Of a stretch of DNA of 19,402 bases, positions 1-7,507 are shown one piece after another. The position numbers and the translations under genes were made by a program. The notes under the pieces were generated by a model. The model was not told the origin of the DNA. It searched no databases and saw nothing but the letters and a program-made list of their open reading frames with translations. Position 1 is the first letter of the stretch; every line of letters begins with the position of its first letter. Location: NCBI GenBank assembly GCA_903866425.1, contig CAIPNN010000311.1, positions 1 to 19,402 of the forward strand. The letters are read 5' to 3'. The DNA is from an uncultured Actinomycetes bacterium (GTDB lineage: Bacteria > Actinomycetota > Thermoleophilia > Miltoncostaeales > Miltoncostaeaceae).

Positions 1-70
1 CCAGGTGGCCGACCGCGAGTTGTCGACAGGGCATTCACCGCAGCCCGGCCGTACCGCAACGCATGACGCG

Positions 71-655
71 TTAGTGGCTCTCGATCACCTTGTCGACGAG
101 CCCGTACTCCATGGCCTCCTGCGCGGTGAAGAAGCGGTCGCGCTCGGAGTCGATGTGGATCTGCTCCTCGGTCTTGCCGGTGTGCTGGGCAAGGATCTGG
201 TCGAGGCGGGCACGCAGGTTGAGGGTCTCGCGTGCGTGGATCTCGATGTCCGTTGCCTGACCCTGGAAGCCCGACAGCACCTGGTGGATGAGGATGCGGC
301 TGTTCGGCAGTGCCATGCGCTTGCCAGCGGCGCCACCGGCAAGCAGCAGTGCGCCCATGCTCATGGCGATGCCGCAGCAGATGGTCTGCACGTCGGGCTT
401 GATGAAGTTCATCGTGTCGTAGATGGCGAGGCCGGCGTACACCGAGCCACCCGGCGAGTTGATGTAGATCGAGATGTCCTTGTCGGGGTCCTCGCTCTCG
501 AGGTGCAAGAGCTGGGCCACGATGAGGTTGGCGATCTGGTCATCCACCGGGGTGCCCAGGAAGATGATGCGCTCGTTGAGCAGGCGCGAGTAGATGTCGA
601 ACGAACGCTCGCCACGGGCGGTCTGCTCGATAACCATCGGAATGAGCGGGCTCAT
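71..655 (-). CDS. clpP: ATP-dependent Clp protease proteolytic subunit ClpP
   Basis: This is the serine peptidase subunit that assembles into a tetradecameric barrel and degrades proteins fed to it by Clp ATPases in the cytoplasm. At 194 residues it has the usual family length. The catalytic triad is visible: Ser99 in the GIAMSMGA stretch, His124 in LIHQ and Asp173 in ERDRFF. The GFQGQATDIEIHARE block at about 129-143 is strongly conserved in the family. Small departures are Val instead of Pro after HQ, and Ile-Ala-Met rather than Gln-Ala-Ala before the nucleophile. Its ATG overlaps the stop of the upstream ClgR-like gene by 4 bases, and an AAGGAG ribosome site lies 10 bases ahead inside that gene. 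Translational coupling with the regulator is therefore likely. Actinobacteria usually carry two clpP genes; only one is in this window. Confidence 0.97.
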   Translation of the reverse strand: MSPLIPMVIEQTARGERSFDIYSRLLNERIIFLGTPVDDQIANLIVAQLLHLESEDPDKDISIYINSPGGSVYAGLAIYDTMNFIKPDVQTICCGIAMSMGALLLAGGAAGKRMALPNSRILIHQVLSGFQGQATDIEIHARETLNLRARLDQILAQHTGKTEEQIHIDSERDRFFTAQEAMEYGLVDKVIESH

Positions 656-1077
656 GCGGTGGGTGCTCCTTCAGTTGTTGTACGTGTGGTGTTCTGGGAT
701 GCGAGGAAGGCGCCGAACGCGGCAACCGAACGCAGGTCCTCCTGATGCAGGCGGTCAACCGCCCACTCGATCTCGTCACGCGGATCGGGCGCGAACCCGA
801 GCGGGCGACGGACCGGGCGGGGAGGGGCCGCGCCGAGTGCGATGGCCAGGTCGAGAAATACCTCGCCTGCCCCGCCGCCGACGGCATCGGCAATGCGCTG
901 GAGCACCCCGAGGGATGGCTCCTTCAGTCCGCGTTCGACCTCCGAGAGGTGTGCCGGGCTCATGCCGGCACGCTCGGCGGCCGCGCGAAGCGACAGGCCA
1001 GACTCCTCGCGACGCGCACGAAGCGCCTCTCCGAGGACGATTCCGATGGACTGTTCGCTCTCAGCGGACATCTGCAC
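652..1077 (-). CDS. clgR: ClgR-like XRE-family transcriptional regulator
   Basis: A 141-residue DNA-binding protein with one XRE/Cro-type helix-turn-helix at about residues 15-70. It reads LGEALRARREESGLSLRAAA, then a recognition helix region containing SPAHLSEVERG and KEPS. The LSEVERG..EPS pattern is typical of ClgR, the actinobacterial activator of clp protease genes. The C-terminal part (about 85-141) is not recognised. Its stop overlaps the clpP start by 4 bases, so regulator and target are probably made from the same transcript, which would allow feedback. The first codon is GTG at 1077; an ATG two codons later (1071) is equally possible, and neither has a clear ribosome site. The assignment to ClgR rather than a generic XRE regulator rests on the motif and the clpP linkage. 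Confidence 0.8.
   Translation of the reverse strand: MQMSAESEQSIGIVLGEALRARREESGLSLRAAAERAGMSPAHLSEVERGLKEPSLGVLQRIADAVGGGAGEVFLDLAIALGAAPPRPVRRPLGFAPDPRDEIEWAVDRLHQEDLRSVAAFGAFLASQNTTRTTTEGAPTA
666..671 (-). promoter_or_regulatory. Ribosome binding site of clpP
   Basis: AAGGAG on the minus strand, 10 bases before the clpP ATG at 655. It lies within the 3' end of the clgR-like gene and supports ATG 655 over the internal Met7 codon. Confidence 0.7.
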
Positions 1078-1095
1078 GCTGAGAGCGTATCGCGG

Positions 1096-1446
1096 TTATC
1101 TGCGAAAGCGGCCGGAGAACCGTTCGATCAGACCTTCGATGCCGCCGGCGGGATCACGCGGTGCCTGGCCAGGCGGCGGCGGCAGCTTCGCGCGGCGCTC
1201 ACGCTCACGATCGCGGGGTCCCAGCCAGTAGCGCTCCAGGATGATCATCACGACGACGGCCGCCGTGGTGGCAATGAGCATCGAGGCAATGGCCCCCTGC
1301 TTGAACACCCCGGGCACGATCAGCAGCGCGGGTATCCACACGATGGCGAACACCAGGAGCCCGCGACCGACTTTTCGAGTGAGCCGGGCCTGGCTGTCGT
1401 AGACGGCGCGCACATCGGCGTCGTGTGGGTCGCGATGGTGATCCAT
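1096..1446 (-). CDS. Small two-helix membrane protein of unknown function
   Basis: A 116-residue protein starting at the ATG at 1446, which lies just past the stop of the upstream phosphatase gene; a longer frame reaching 1515 would overlap that gene and encodes unlikely sequence. Residues 1-24 are polar and charged. Two hydrophobic segments follow (LLVFAIVWIPALLIVPGVF, then MLIATTAAVVVMIILERYWL). The cytoplasmic-looking tail is basic and proline-rich, from RDRERERRAKLPPPP to an Arg-rich end. The pattern suggests a small inner-membrane protein with both termini inside. I recognise no family. Spacing of 16 bases to the upstream phosphatase and 18 to the downstream regulator indicates membership of the same operon. 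Confidence 0.75.
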   Translation of the reverse strand: MDHHRDPHDADVRAVYDSQARLTRKVGRGLLVFAIVWIPALLIVPGVFKQGAIASMLIATTAAVVVMIILERYWLGPRDRERERRAKLPPPPGQAPRDPAGGIEGLIERFSGRFRR

Positions 1447-1462
1447 TACGCCGAAGCCTAGG

Positions 1463-2311
1463 TCAGCGCTTGCCGGCGGCGTTCCCTGCACGGGTGGCGG
1501 CCACCAGCACGTCAACGTCGTCCTGCACCCGGGCGATGGAGAATGCGCCGCGCCACTCCATGGTGATGGGGGCGTCGAGCGGCGCGCCGTCCTGATCGAG
1601 CACCAGCACCCCGGCCTCGCGGGCGATGAGGTCGGCTGCCGCGATGTCGACGATGCGCCCGGGGCGGAGCACCACCAGGCCGTCGAGCCTGCCGAGCGCC
1701 ACGTATTCCATCGACAGCGCCAGCGACCCGAGGCTGCGAATGCGGCTCACCTTCTTGAGGTGGGGCATCGCTGCGGCCAGGCGCTTGGGTGACGCGCCCT
1801 CGGCGGTCACCAGCCACAGGCCGCGGTACGGACGCTCGCGCATGGGCTCGCCATCCACCATCACGCCCTCGCCACGCACGGCGACCACGCGCTCACCGGT
1901 GCCGAGGTGGTGCAGCACGGCCACGCGTACGTCGCTCAGGTTGGGCCCGTCGCTCACCGCGAGTGAGATGGCCACATCCGGCAGCCCGCGGCGGGCGTTG
2001 CGGCTGCCGTCGATGGGATCAACCACCACCACGGGCCCGTCGCCGTCGAACGACCGCGTGCCGAGCTCCTCGCTCACCAGGTCGAAGCGCATACCGGCGG
2101 CGTGCGCCTCTTCAAGCGTGGCCACAATGGCCGCCTCGGCGTCGCGGTCGATCACCAGTGTGGTGTCGCCACCCTTGCCCTTGCCAACCTCGGTGCCCCG
2201 CTCATGCATGGGGATGGCCGCAACCGCGGCCGCTGCGCGGTCGGCTGCCCTGTTCAGCACGTCCAGCCAGGACGCGCTCCAGGCGTCAGTCGGCCAGTGG
2301 CTGGAAGGCAA
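1463..2311 (-). CDS. Inositol monophosphatase family protein
   Basis: A Mg2+-dependent phosphatase of the IMPase/FBPase/CysQ fold, 282 residues from a TTG start at 2311. The metal-binding signatures are present: SEELG at 80-84 and DPIDGSRN at 98-105, followed by the RGLPDVAISLAV segment. The usual second motif WDxAAG is altered to VDIAAAD at 221-227; Asp222 is kept but the Trp is replaced by Val. Substrate cannot be told from sequence: inositol phosphates, 3'-phosphoadenosine phosphates, fructose bisphosphate and histidinol phosphate are all used within the superfamily. The gene overlaps the upstream DUF1015 gene by 26 bases. The start is uncertain; GTG at 2260 would remove 17 residues and avoid the overlap but would cut into the first helix. 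Confidence 0.88.
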   Translation of the reverse strand: MPSSHWPTDAWSASWLDVLNRAADRAAAAVAAIPMHERGTEVGKGKGGDTTLVIDRDAEAAIVATLEEAHAAGMRFDLVSEELGTRSFDGDGPVVVVDPIDGSRNARRGLPDVAISLAVSDGPNLSDVRVAVLHHLGTGERVVAVRGEGVMVDGEPMRERPYRGLWLVTAEGASPKRLAAAMPHLKKVSRIRSLGSLALSMEYVALGRLDGLVVLRPGRIVDIAAADLIAREAGVLVLDQDGAPLDAPITMEWRGAFSIARVQDDVDVLVAATRAGNAAGKR

Positions 2312-3527
2312 CGCCTGAGAGGATCTTCGGGAAGAAGTAGGTCGACTTCTGGGGCATCACGCCGCCCTCTTCGGCCACAGCGGCCACCTGGTCGGTGGGG
2401 ATGTGGCGCACGATGAGCGCGGCCTTGGCGCGGCCGGATCGCACGGTGTCCCATGCGTCCTTGGCGTCCTTCGTATAGGTGAGCACGCCCTCGTGAGCCA
2501 GGTGCGCCTGGTCGCCGCCGAATGCCGGCACCAGCAGGTTGCGCTCGAGAATGGCCAGATCGAGCTGCTCGGCCGCCGTGGCGCCCGTGCGCGGGGTTGT
2601 GAGCAGCATGGCGCGGTCGGCCAGCACCAGGCCGGCGGCAACCTGATCGGCCGGGGCCGCGTCGAGTGCGGCCTGCAGCGCGTCGAGGCTGTTGTCGAGT
2701 GGAGCTGCATCCATGTGCTTCTCGGCACCCTCGGGCCACTCGTTGAGCACACGGTGGGTGGGAAGCACCACAAGGCCGTCGTCGTCGAGCGAGGTGAGGC
2801 CCATCAGCACGGAGTCGTACGGGCGCTCGTCGTCACCGTCGCCATCCTCGGCGCGGCGCTCCTCGCGGTAGGCAAGGGCGGTCTCGTACCGGTGGTGGCC
2901 GTCGGCGATGAGAATCCACCGGCCGGCGAGCGCGGCCTCGATTGCGGCAAGGCGCGCCGGGTCGTGGATCGTCCACAGGCGGTGCACGGTGCCGTCGTCG
3001 TCGGTGATGACTGCCTCGGGCTCACCGGTGACCGCCGCTGCCGTCCAGGCGTCGCCCGCCGGGTCGGGGTACAGGCCGAACACGGGGGAGAGTTGCACCT
3101 TGGTGGCGTTCATCAGGCGCAGGCGCTCTTCCTTGGGGCCTGCGTGCGTGCGCTCGTGCGGACGCACCACACGGGTCTCGTAGGGCTCGGCGCCCACGGC
3201 GGCAACCAGTGTCTTGCGGGTCCGGTGGCTGCCGTCGGGCAGGTCGAACTCCTGCGTCCAGGCGATCATCACCGGGTCGTCGTAGCGCTTCAGCACGCCA
3301 CGCGCGGTCCAGTCGGCGATGGTCGCAGCGACCGTCTCGTAGGGAATGCTCGGCAGGTCGATGCCCACCACGTTCCACTGGTTGCGCGACGCCAGCTCGT
3401 CCCGGTACTCGGGGCCGATGACGTCGTATGGAGGCGCCACGAGGGTCTGCATGTCCCCGGCAACAGCGGGGTTGAAGACCAGTGCTCGGAAGGGGCGGAC
3501 GCGGGCCCCGCGGAAGTCGTCAGTCAC
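2286..3527 (-). CDS. DUF1015 family protein
   Basis: A 413-residue protein from the GTG at 3527, beginning VTDDFRGARVRPFRALVFNP, the usual opening of DUF1015 proteins. The frame stays open upstream to 3722, but that part only reads through the palindromic repeat and is not protein-like. Conserved blocks are APPYDVIGPE (31-40), the PHERTHAGPKEERL region (123-136), ADGHHRYETA (208-217) and MPQKSTYFFPK near the C terminus (391-401). The DGHHR motif resembles that of the ParB/sulfiredoxin-like superfamily that includes the free-serine kinase SerK, so a nucleotide-using enzyme is a reasonable guess, but no activity is established here. No ribosome site precedes the GTG, so a leaderless transcript is possible. 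It heads the minus-strand run that ends with clpP and is divergent from the helicase gene. Confidence 0.88.
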   Translation of the reverse strand: MTDDFRGARVRPFRALVFNPAVAGDMQTLVAPPYDVIGPEYRDELASRNQWNVVGIDLPSIPYETVAATIADWTARGVLKRYDDPVMIAWTQEFDLPDGSHRTRKTLVAAVGAEPYETRVVRPHERTHAGPKEERLRLMNATKVQLSPVFGLYPDPAGDAWTAAAVTGEPEAVITDDDGTVHRLWTIHDPARLAAIEAALAGRWILIADGHHRYETALAYREERRAEDGDGDDERPYDSVLMGLTSLDDDGLVVLPTHRVLNEWPEGAEKHMDAAPLDNSLDALQAALDAAPADQVAAGLVLADRAMLLTTPRTGATAAEQLDLAILERNLLVPAFGGDQAHLAHEGVLTYTKDAKDAWDTVRSGRAKAALIVRHIPTDQVAAVAEEGGVMPQKSTYFFPKILSGVAFQPLAD

Positions 3528-3669
3528 GTGGCGACACACTACCGGTCGGGTCCACCGGCATTCCGCATGCGCGATCACGGTGCCAGACACCACCCGGTGT
3601 CTGGCACCGGGTGGTGTCTGGCACCGTGATCGGTCGTGCCGGTTCGGGGCGTCCGCTTGCGGTCGTACG
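3528..3669. promoter_or_regulatory. Divergent intergenic region between DUF1015 and helicase genes
   Basis: The 142 bases between two divergent starts must hold both promoters, unless these lie inside the genes. The palindromic repeat occupies 3572-3632, leaving about 44 bases on the DUF1015 side and 37 on the helicase side. A TACGAT hexamer at 3666-3671 overlaps the helicase ATG and resembles a -10 box, and TAGTGT about 8 bases before the DUF1015 GTG is a weaker candidate. Neither has a convincing -35 partner. No clear ribosome site is seen for either gene. Confidence 0.4.
3572..3632. repeat. Palindromic element, three 13-base cores at 17-base spacing
   Basis: Perfect 24-base inverted repeat (arms 3572-3595 and 3609-3632) separated by 13 bases. 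The separating bases are themselves another copy of the core. Cores are GGTGCCAGACACC at 3579-3591 (inverted) and GGTGTCTGGCACC at 3596-3608 and 3613-3625 (direct), each starting exactly 17 bases after the last. A second element with the same plan lies inside the thyX-like gene at 17351-17414. If transcribed on either strand, the arms would form a very stable hairpin. No poly-T tract follows, so a standard terminator is unlikely. Confidence 0.93.
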
Positions 3670-6627
3670 ATGCCTCGTCCTGTGTTGACGGACCTCACAC
3701 CCGCGCAGCGTGACGCGGTCATTCACCCCGAAGGGCCCATGCTGGTGCTCGCGGGAGCGGGTGCGGGCAAGACCCGCGTGCTGTGTCGCAGGCTTGCCTG
3801 GCTGGTGTCCGAGGGCGCTGACCCCGGCGATATCCTCGCGCTCACCTTCAGCGCCAAGGCCGCCGCTGAGCTGCGCGAGCGGGCTGAGGACATGATCCCC
3901 GACAGCCACGAGACGCTTCGGGTGACCACCTTTCACTCGTACGCGCTCGATCTGGTGCGGTCGCTCGGCACCGACCGCGATCTGGCCCCGGTGCTCAGGC
4001 CCGTGGGCACCGAGGAGCGCGTGCTGGTGCTGCTGGAGCGCCTTGAGGAACTGGGGCTCAGCGAGAACGACCTGCGAAGCGACCCCGTGGGCGTGGTGCG
4101 CGGGCTCATCGACCGCATTGACCGCTGCCGCGACGAGCGTGTTGACCCGGAGCGCTACGCATCGTGGGCCGATGCCGCGCTGAAGGGTGCGCGTGGTGGC
4201 CGGGAGGCCGCCGATGCCCGCAAGGAGGTCGAGTTCGCCCGGGTGTTCGGGTTGCACGACGCCTGGCTCGCCGAGCGGGGGCTTGAGGACTTCGGCCGAC
4301 AGATCACCCGCGCACTCGACCTGCTCTCGGCGCACCCCGATCTGCTCGCCATTGCCCGAGAGCGCGCCCGGCACGTGCTGGTTGACGAGTTTCAGGACAC
4401 CAATCACGCGCAGGCCGAGCTGCTGTACCTGGTGGCAGGCAATGCGCAGAGCCTGGTGGTGGTGGGCGACGACGACCAGGGCATCTACCGCTTCCGTGGC
4501 GCGTCGGCCAAGAACATGGCCGACTTCCGCATCCGGTTCCCCGAGGCGCCCATCGTGCGGCTCGAGCTGAATCACCGGTCGACCCAGAGCATCCTCGACG
4601 CCGCCCACGCGGTGGTGGCGCCCATCGTGATGCGCGAGCCCAAGGTGCTGAAGGCGCTGCCCGAGGCCACCGGGCCCATGCCGGAGTTCTGGGAGGCGCC
4701 CGACCCGGCGGGTCAGGCACGCGCAGTGGCCGCCGAGATCCTGCGCCTCGCCGAGGACGGCACGCCGTATGAGGAGATGGCGGTGCTCATGCGGGCCATC
4801 CGCACCGAGGGGCGCCCGGTGGTTGCGGAACTGGAGCAGGCGGGCATTCCGCATCAGGTGCACGGCGGCACCGACCTGTTCGACCGCCGCGAGGTGCGCC
4901 TGGCACTCGGCTGGCTGCGGGCGGTCACCGACCCGACTGATGCCGTGGCGCACCTGCGCGTGGCAGCCGACCCGTCCATGGGCTTGCCATGGGCGCCGTC
5001 GGCCCAGTTGGTGGCCGAGGCCACCAAGGAGGGGCGCCACATCAGCGGCCCGCTGGCCGCGCTCGGTGACGATGGCCGCGCCACTGCGCTGCTGGAAGAG
5101 CTCGGCCGTACCGCCACCGGCGACACGGCGCTCAACCTGGTGCGTGAGGTGCTCGACCGCACGGGCATTCGCACCCGTGCACTGGCGCTGGGTGGGGCAG
5201 AGGGCGCCGCGCGCCTGGCCGACCTGCGGGCGCTGGAGCGTCTGGCGGGGGAGATCGTCGAACTGCACCCGTCAATCGAGGCGGCAGAGCTGGTGCAGCG
5301 GCTGGATGGCCTCGCGGCCGTGGGGTATCGCGCGAGCGGCGGCATGCCCGAGCGCCTGGGCGTGCAGGTGATGACCATTCACCAGAGCAAGGGCCTCGAG
5401 TTCGACGCCGTGTTCGTGCTCGGCATGACGCAGTTCAACTTCCCCGGCCGTGAGCGCACGCGCAGCGACATCCCCGACGCCCTGCTGCCGGAGGCCCTGC
5501 CGCGCGGCCGCGACGCCCATCTGGCCGAGCAGCGCCGCCTGGCCTACGTCGCCATGACCCGCGCACGCACGCACCTGTACCTGAGCGGGTTCCGCACATC
5601 CGACGCCGGGTACCCACAGAAGCCCTCGGAGTTCGTGCGCGAGGCCCGTACCGCGCTTGGCGACCCGCCGTACATCGAGGTGGGTGAGGCCCCCGACCGC
5701 GCGGTGCTGGAGGCCGTGGGGCAGACCCGGGCGCAGCTGGAAGATGCCGTGCTCCGCGCCGCTGAGGCGAAGGCCGAAGGCAATGACCAGGCGGAGGTGC
5801 TGGCAGACGCTGCCGCCGAGGCCGCCCGTGCGCTGGTGCTGGCACGCGCCGACGTGCTGGCCGGTCCGCCCGCGGTGGAAGCGCCCACGGTTGCCGTGCG
5901 CATCCCGCGCCCGGGCATCACCCTGAGCCCCACCGACATCGCCAGGTACATCAACTGCCCGCTTGCCTACCGCTACGCCAGTATCGACCGCGTGCCGCCG
6001 AAGTGGGACCCGAACCGCGCGGTGGGCAACGCCATCCACGCGGCCCTTGAGGCCCAGTACCGGCTGGACGGCACGCCCGGTGGGCCCGACAAGGTCATTG
6101 CCCGCTTCGCGGTGGAGATGGATCGCCGCGGGGCATCACGTACCGCCGTGGGCATGCAGGCCATGGAGCGTGCGCGCAAGTTCATCCCGGGCTACCTGGA
6201 GCGTGTGACCAAGTCGGGGGTGCGCCCGGTGGGGGTGGAGCGCGCCTTCACGCTGAAGGTGGGCCCGCACGTGGTGCACGGCCGCATCGACCGCATCGAC
6301 AGCCACCCGGCCGGTGGGCACCAGTTGGTCGACTACAAGAGCGGCCGCAAGCCGCAGCGCGAGACCGACGCCGGCCGCCTGGTGCTGGTCACCTACATCG
6401 AGGGCGCCAAGGCCGCGTGGGCAATCGAGCCGCGAGCCGCCGTGCTCGAGTACATCCTCGACGGCGGGTACACGCCGGTGCACCCCGATGGGCAGGAGCG
6501 CGCAGAGGCCATCGAGCGTATCCGCGACGTGGCCGACGGCATCTCGGCCGGTGAGTTCGAAGCCAACCCCGGATGGGCATGCCGCACGTGCGACTTCAAC
6601 CTCATCTGCCCCGCACAGGACCGTTAG
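3670..6627 (+). CDS. UvrD-type helicase fused to Cys-staple RecB-like nuclease (AdnB-like)
   Basis: A 985-residue superfamily 1A DNA helicase-nuclease. Helicase motifs run in order: Q motif LTPAQRDAV (9-17), Walker A GAGAGKT (29-35), LTFSAKAA (58-65), TFHSYA (87-92), Walker B VDEFQDTN (238-245), GDDDQGIYRFRGA (266-278), NHRST (301-305), TIHQSKGLEFD (569-579) and VAMTRA (627-632). After an Ala-rich helical linker (about 680-735) comes a PD-(D/E)XK nuclease: His790 in GNAIHAALE, Asp874 in GRIDRID, Asp888 and Lys890 in VDYK. Cys763, Cys971, Cys974 and Cys980 form the iron-sulfur staple known from AddB and AdnB. It probably processes DNA ends for recombination repair. Start is ATG 3670; the frame is open upstream only through the palindromic repeat. 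The next gene follows after 1 base. Confidence 0.95.
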   Translation: MPRPVLTDLTPAQRDAVIHPEGPMLVLAGAGAGKTRVLCRRLAWLVSEGADPGDILALTFSAKAAAELRERAEDMIPDSHETLRVTTFHSYALDLVRSLGTDRDLAPVLRPVGTEERVLVLLERLEELGLSENDLRSDPVGVVRGLIDRIDRCRDERVDPERYASWADAALKGARGGREAADARKEVEFARVFGLHDAWLAERGLEDFGRQITRALDLLSAHPDLLAIARERARHVLVDEFQDTNHAQAELLYLVAGNAQSLVVVGDDDQGIYRFRGASAKNMADFRIRFPEAPIVRLELNHRSTQSILDAAHAVVAPIVMREPKVLKALPEATGPMPEFWEAPDPAGQARAVAAEILRLAEDGTPYEEMAVLMRAIRTEGRPVVAELEQAGIPHQVHGGTDLFDRREVRLALGWLRAVTDPTDAVAHLRVAADPSMGLPWAPSAQLVAEATKEGRHISGPLAALGDDGRATALLEELGRTATGDTALNLVREVLDRTGIRTRALALGGAEGAARLADLRALERLAGEIVELHPSIEAAELVQRLDGLAAVGYRASGGMPERLGVQVMTIHQSKGLEFDAVFVLGMTQFNFPGRERTRSDIPDALLPEALPRGRDAHLAEQRRLAYVAMTRARTHLYLSGFRTSDAGYPQKPSEFVREARTALGDPPYIEVGEAPDRAVLEAVGQTRAQLEDAVLRAAEAKAEGNDQAEVLADAAAEAARALVLARADVLAGPPAVEAPTVAVRIPRPGITLSPTDIARYINCPLAYRYASIDRVPPKWDPNRAVGNAIHAALEAQYRLDGTPGGPDKVIARFAVEMDRRGASRTAVGMQAMERARKFIPGYLERVTKSGVRPVGVERAFTLKVGPHVVHGRIDRIDSHPAGGHQLVDYKSGRKPQRETDAGRLVLVTYIEGAKAAWAIEPRAAVLEYILDGGYTPVHPDGQERAEAIERIRDVADGISAGEFEANPGWACRTCDFNLICPAQDR
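6617..6620 (+). promoter_or_regulatory. Ribosome binding site of the YhaM-like gene
   Basis: AGGA within the last codons of the helicase-nuclease gene, 8 bases before GTG 6629. It favours that GTG over the alternative GTG at 6638. Confidence 0.5.
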
Positions 6628-6628
6628 G

Positions 6629-7507
6629 GTGACGGTTGTGACCACCCTGGAGCCAGGCCGCCCCATCGAGGGAGTGTTCGCCGTCCGGCGCAAGGAGCGC
6701 CGCATGTCGCGCAAGGGATCGCCGTACCTGGCGCTCACCCTGGGTGACGCCACCGGCACCATCTCGGCCGTCATCTTCGACGAGGCCGACTGGTTTGCCG
6801 GGCAGTTTGAGGAGGGCGACCGCGTGCGGGTGACCGGCGAGGTGACCGCCCGCGGTGGCAAGAGCGTGCTGCGCGTGCGGTCGCTGCGCCCAGCCGAGGC
6901 CGCTGATCAGGATGTCGACCTGCTGCCGAAGAGCCACCGCGACCCCGAGGACATGTTCGGGTTCGTGCTGGGCCTTGCCGACGAGGTGATCGACCCGGGC
7001 CTGCGCGACGTGCTTGAGGCCTTTACCGGCGACCCGCAACTGGCCGAGCAGTGGCGCACCGTGCCGTGCACCCGCAATGGCCACCACGCCTACCTGGGTG
7101 GGCTCATCGAACACAGCGTGGGCGTAGCCATGCTGTGCCAGAGCCTGTGCACCTGGCACCCGCGTGTTGACCCCGACCTGCTGGTGACCGCCGCGCTGCT
7201 ACACGACATCGGGTACGTGCGCTGCTTCAGCGTGGGCGAGGCCACGGTTGACCAGACCGACGAGGGCCGCATGCTGGGCCATCTGGTGATCGGTCAGCAG
7301 ATGGTCGACGCCGCCGCGCGCGAGGTGGGCCTGGCCGCCGAGCGGCGCCTCGCCCTGCTGCACGTGATCGGCTGGCACCACGGCCCGCCGCCCGGTGCAC
7401 ACATCAGCCAGGCATCAGCCGAGGCACTGGCGCTGTGGCGCGCCAACGCACTTGAGGCCGGCGTGAAGGCCAGACTCGAGGGCGTCTCGGCCCTCGACGA
7501 CGCCTAG
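6629..7507 (+). CDS. YhaM-like protein: OB-fold plus HD phosphohydrolase domain
   Basis: A 292-residue protein from GTG 6629. Residues about 10-90 form an OB-fold nucleic-acid-binding domain (GSPYLALTLGDATGTISAVIF, then GDRVRVTGEV). Residues about 145-260 form an HD domain with candidate metal ligands His162 in GGLIEHS, His192-Asp193 in LLHDIG, His218 in GHLVIG and His250-His251 in GWHHGP. This order is that of YhaM/CBF1, a 3'-5' exoribonuclease of Firmicutes that also acts on single-stranded DNA. The position 1 base after a helicase-nuclease gene suggests co-expression and possibly a role in DNA or RNA end trimming; that role is inference. The gene ends in a 4-base tail-to-tail overlap with the cupin gene on the other strand. 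Confidence 0.88.
   Translation: MTVVTTLEPGRPIEGVFAVRRKERRMSRKGSPYLALTLGDATGTISAVIFDEADWFAGQFEEGDRVRVTGEVTARGGKSVLRVRSLRPAEAADQDVDLLPKSHRDPEDMFGFVLGLADEVIDPGLRDVLEAFTGDPQLAEQWRTVPCTRNGHHAYLGGLIEHSVGVAMLCQSLCTWHPRVDPDLLVTAALLHDIGYVRCFSVGEATVDQTDEGRMLGHLVIGQQMVDAAAREVGLAAERRLALLHVIGWHHGPPPGAHISQASAEALALWRANALEAGVKARLEGVSALDDA

Noticed and set aside
1..70. Start of another minus-strand gene after clpP (ATG at 34)
   Set aside because: Only about 11 codons are visible, with no ribosome site and no recognisable residues; clpX or another gene could follow but cannot be supported.
1447..1515. Longer version of the small membrane protein
   Set aside because: It would overlap the phosphatase gene by over 50 bases and adds Pro/Trp-rich residues unlike a real N terminus; ATG 1446 fits the spacing.
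3572..3632. Rho-independent terminator
   Set aside because: It lies between divergent starts, not after a gene, and no T run follows the stem on either strand.
3572..3632. CRISPR array
   Set aside because: Only three 13-base cores with 4-base spacers and inverted orientation; far too short for repeats and spacers, and no cas genes.
3346..3669. N-terminal extension of the helicase frame upstream of ATG 3670
   Set aside because: It overlaps the DUF1015 gene and the palindromic repeat, and the encoded residues look random; helicase homology begins right after ATG 3670.
3528..3722. N-terminal extension of the DUF1015 frame
   Set aside because: It reads through the palindromic repeat and into the helicase gene; DUF1015 similarity starts at GTG 3527.
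3520..5268. 582-codon open frame on the minus strand opposite the helicase gene
   Set aside because: Antisense to clear helicase motifs, with His/Gln/Arg-rich composition and no domain.
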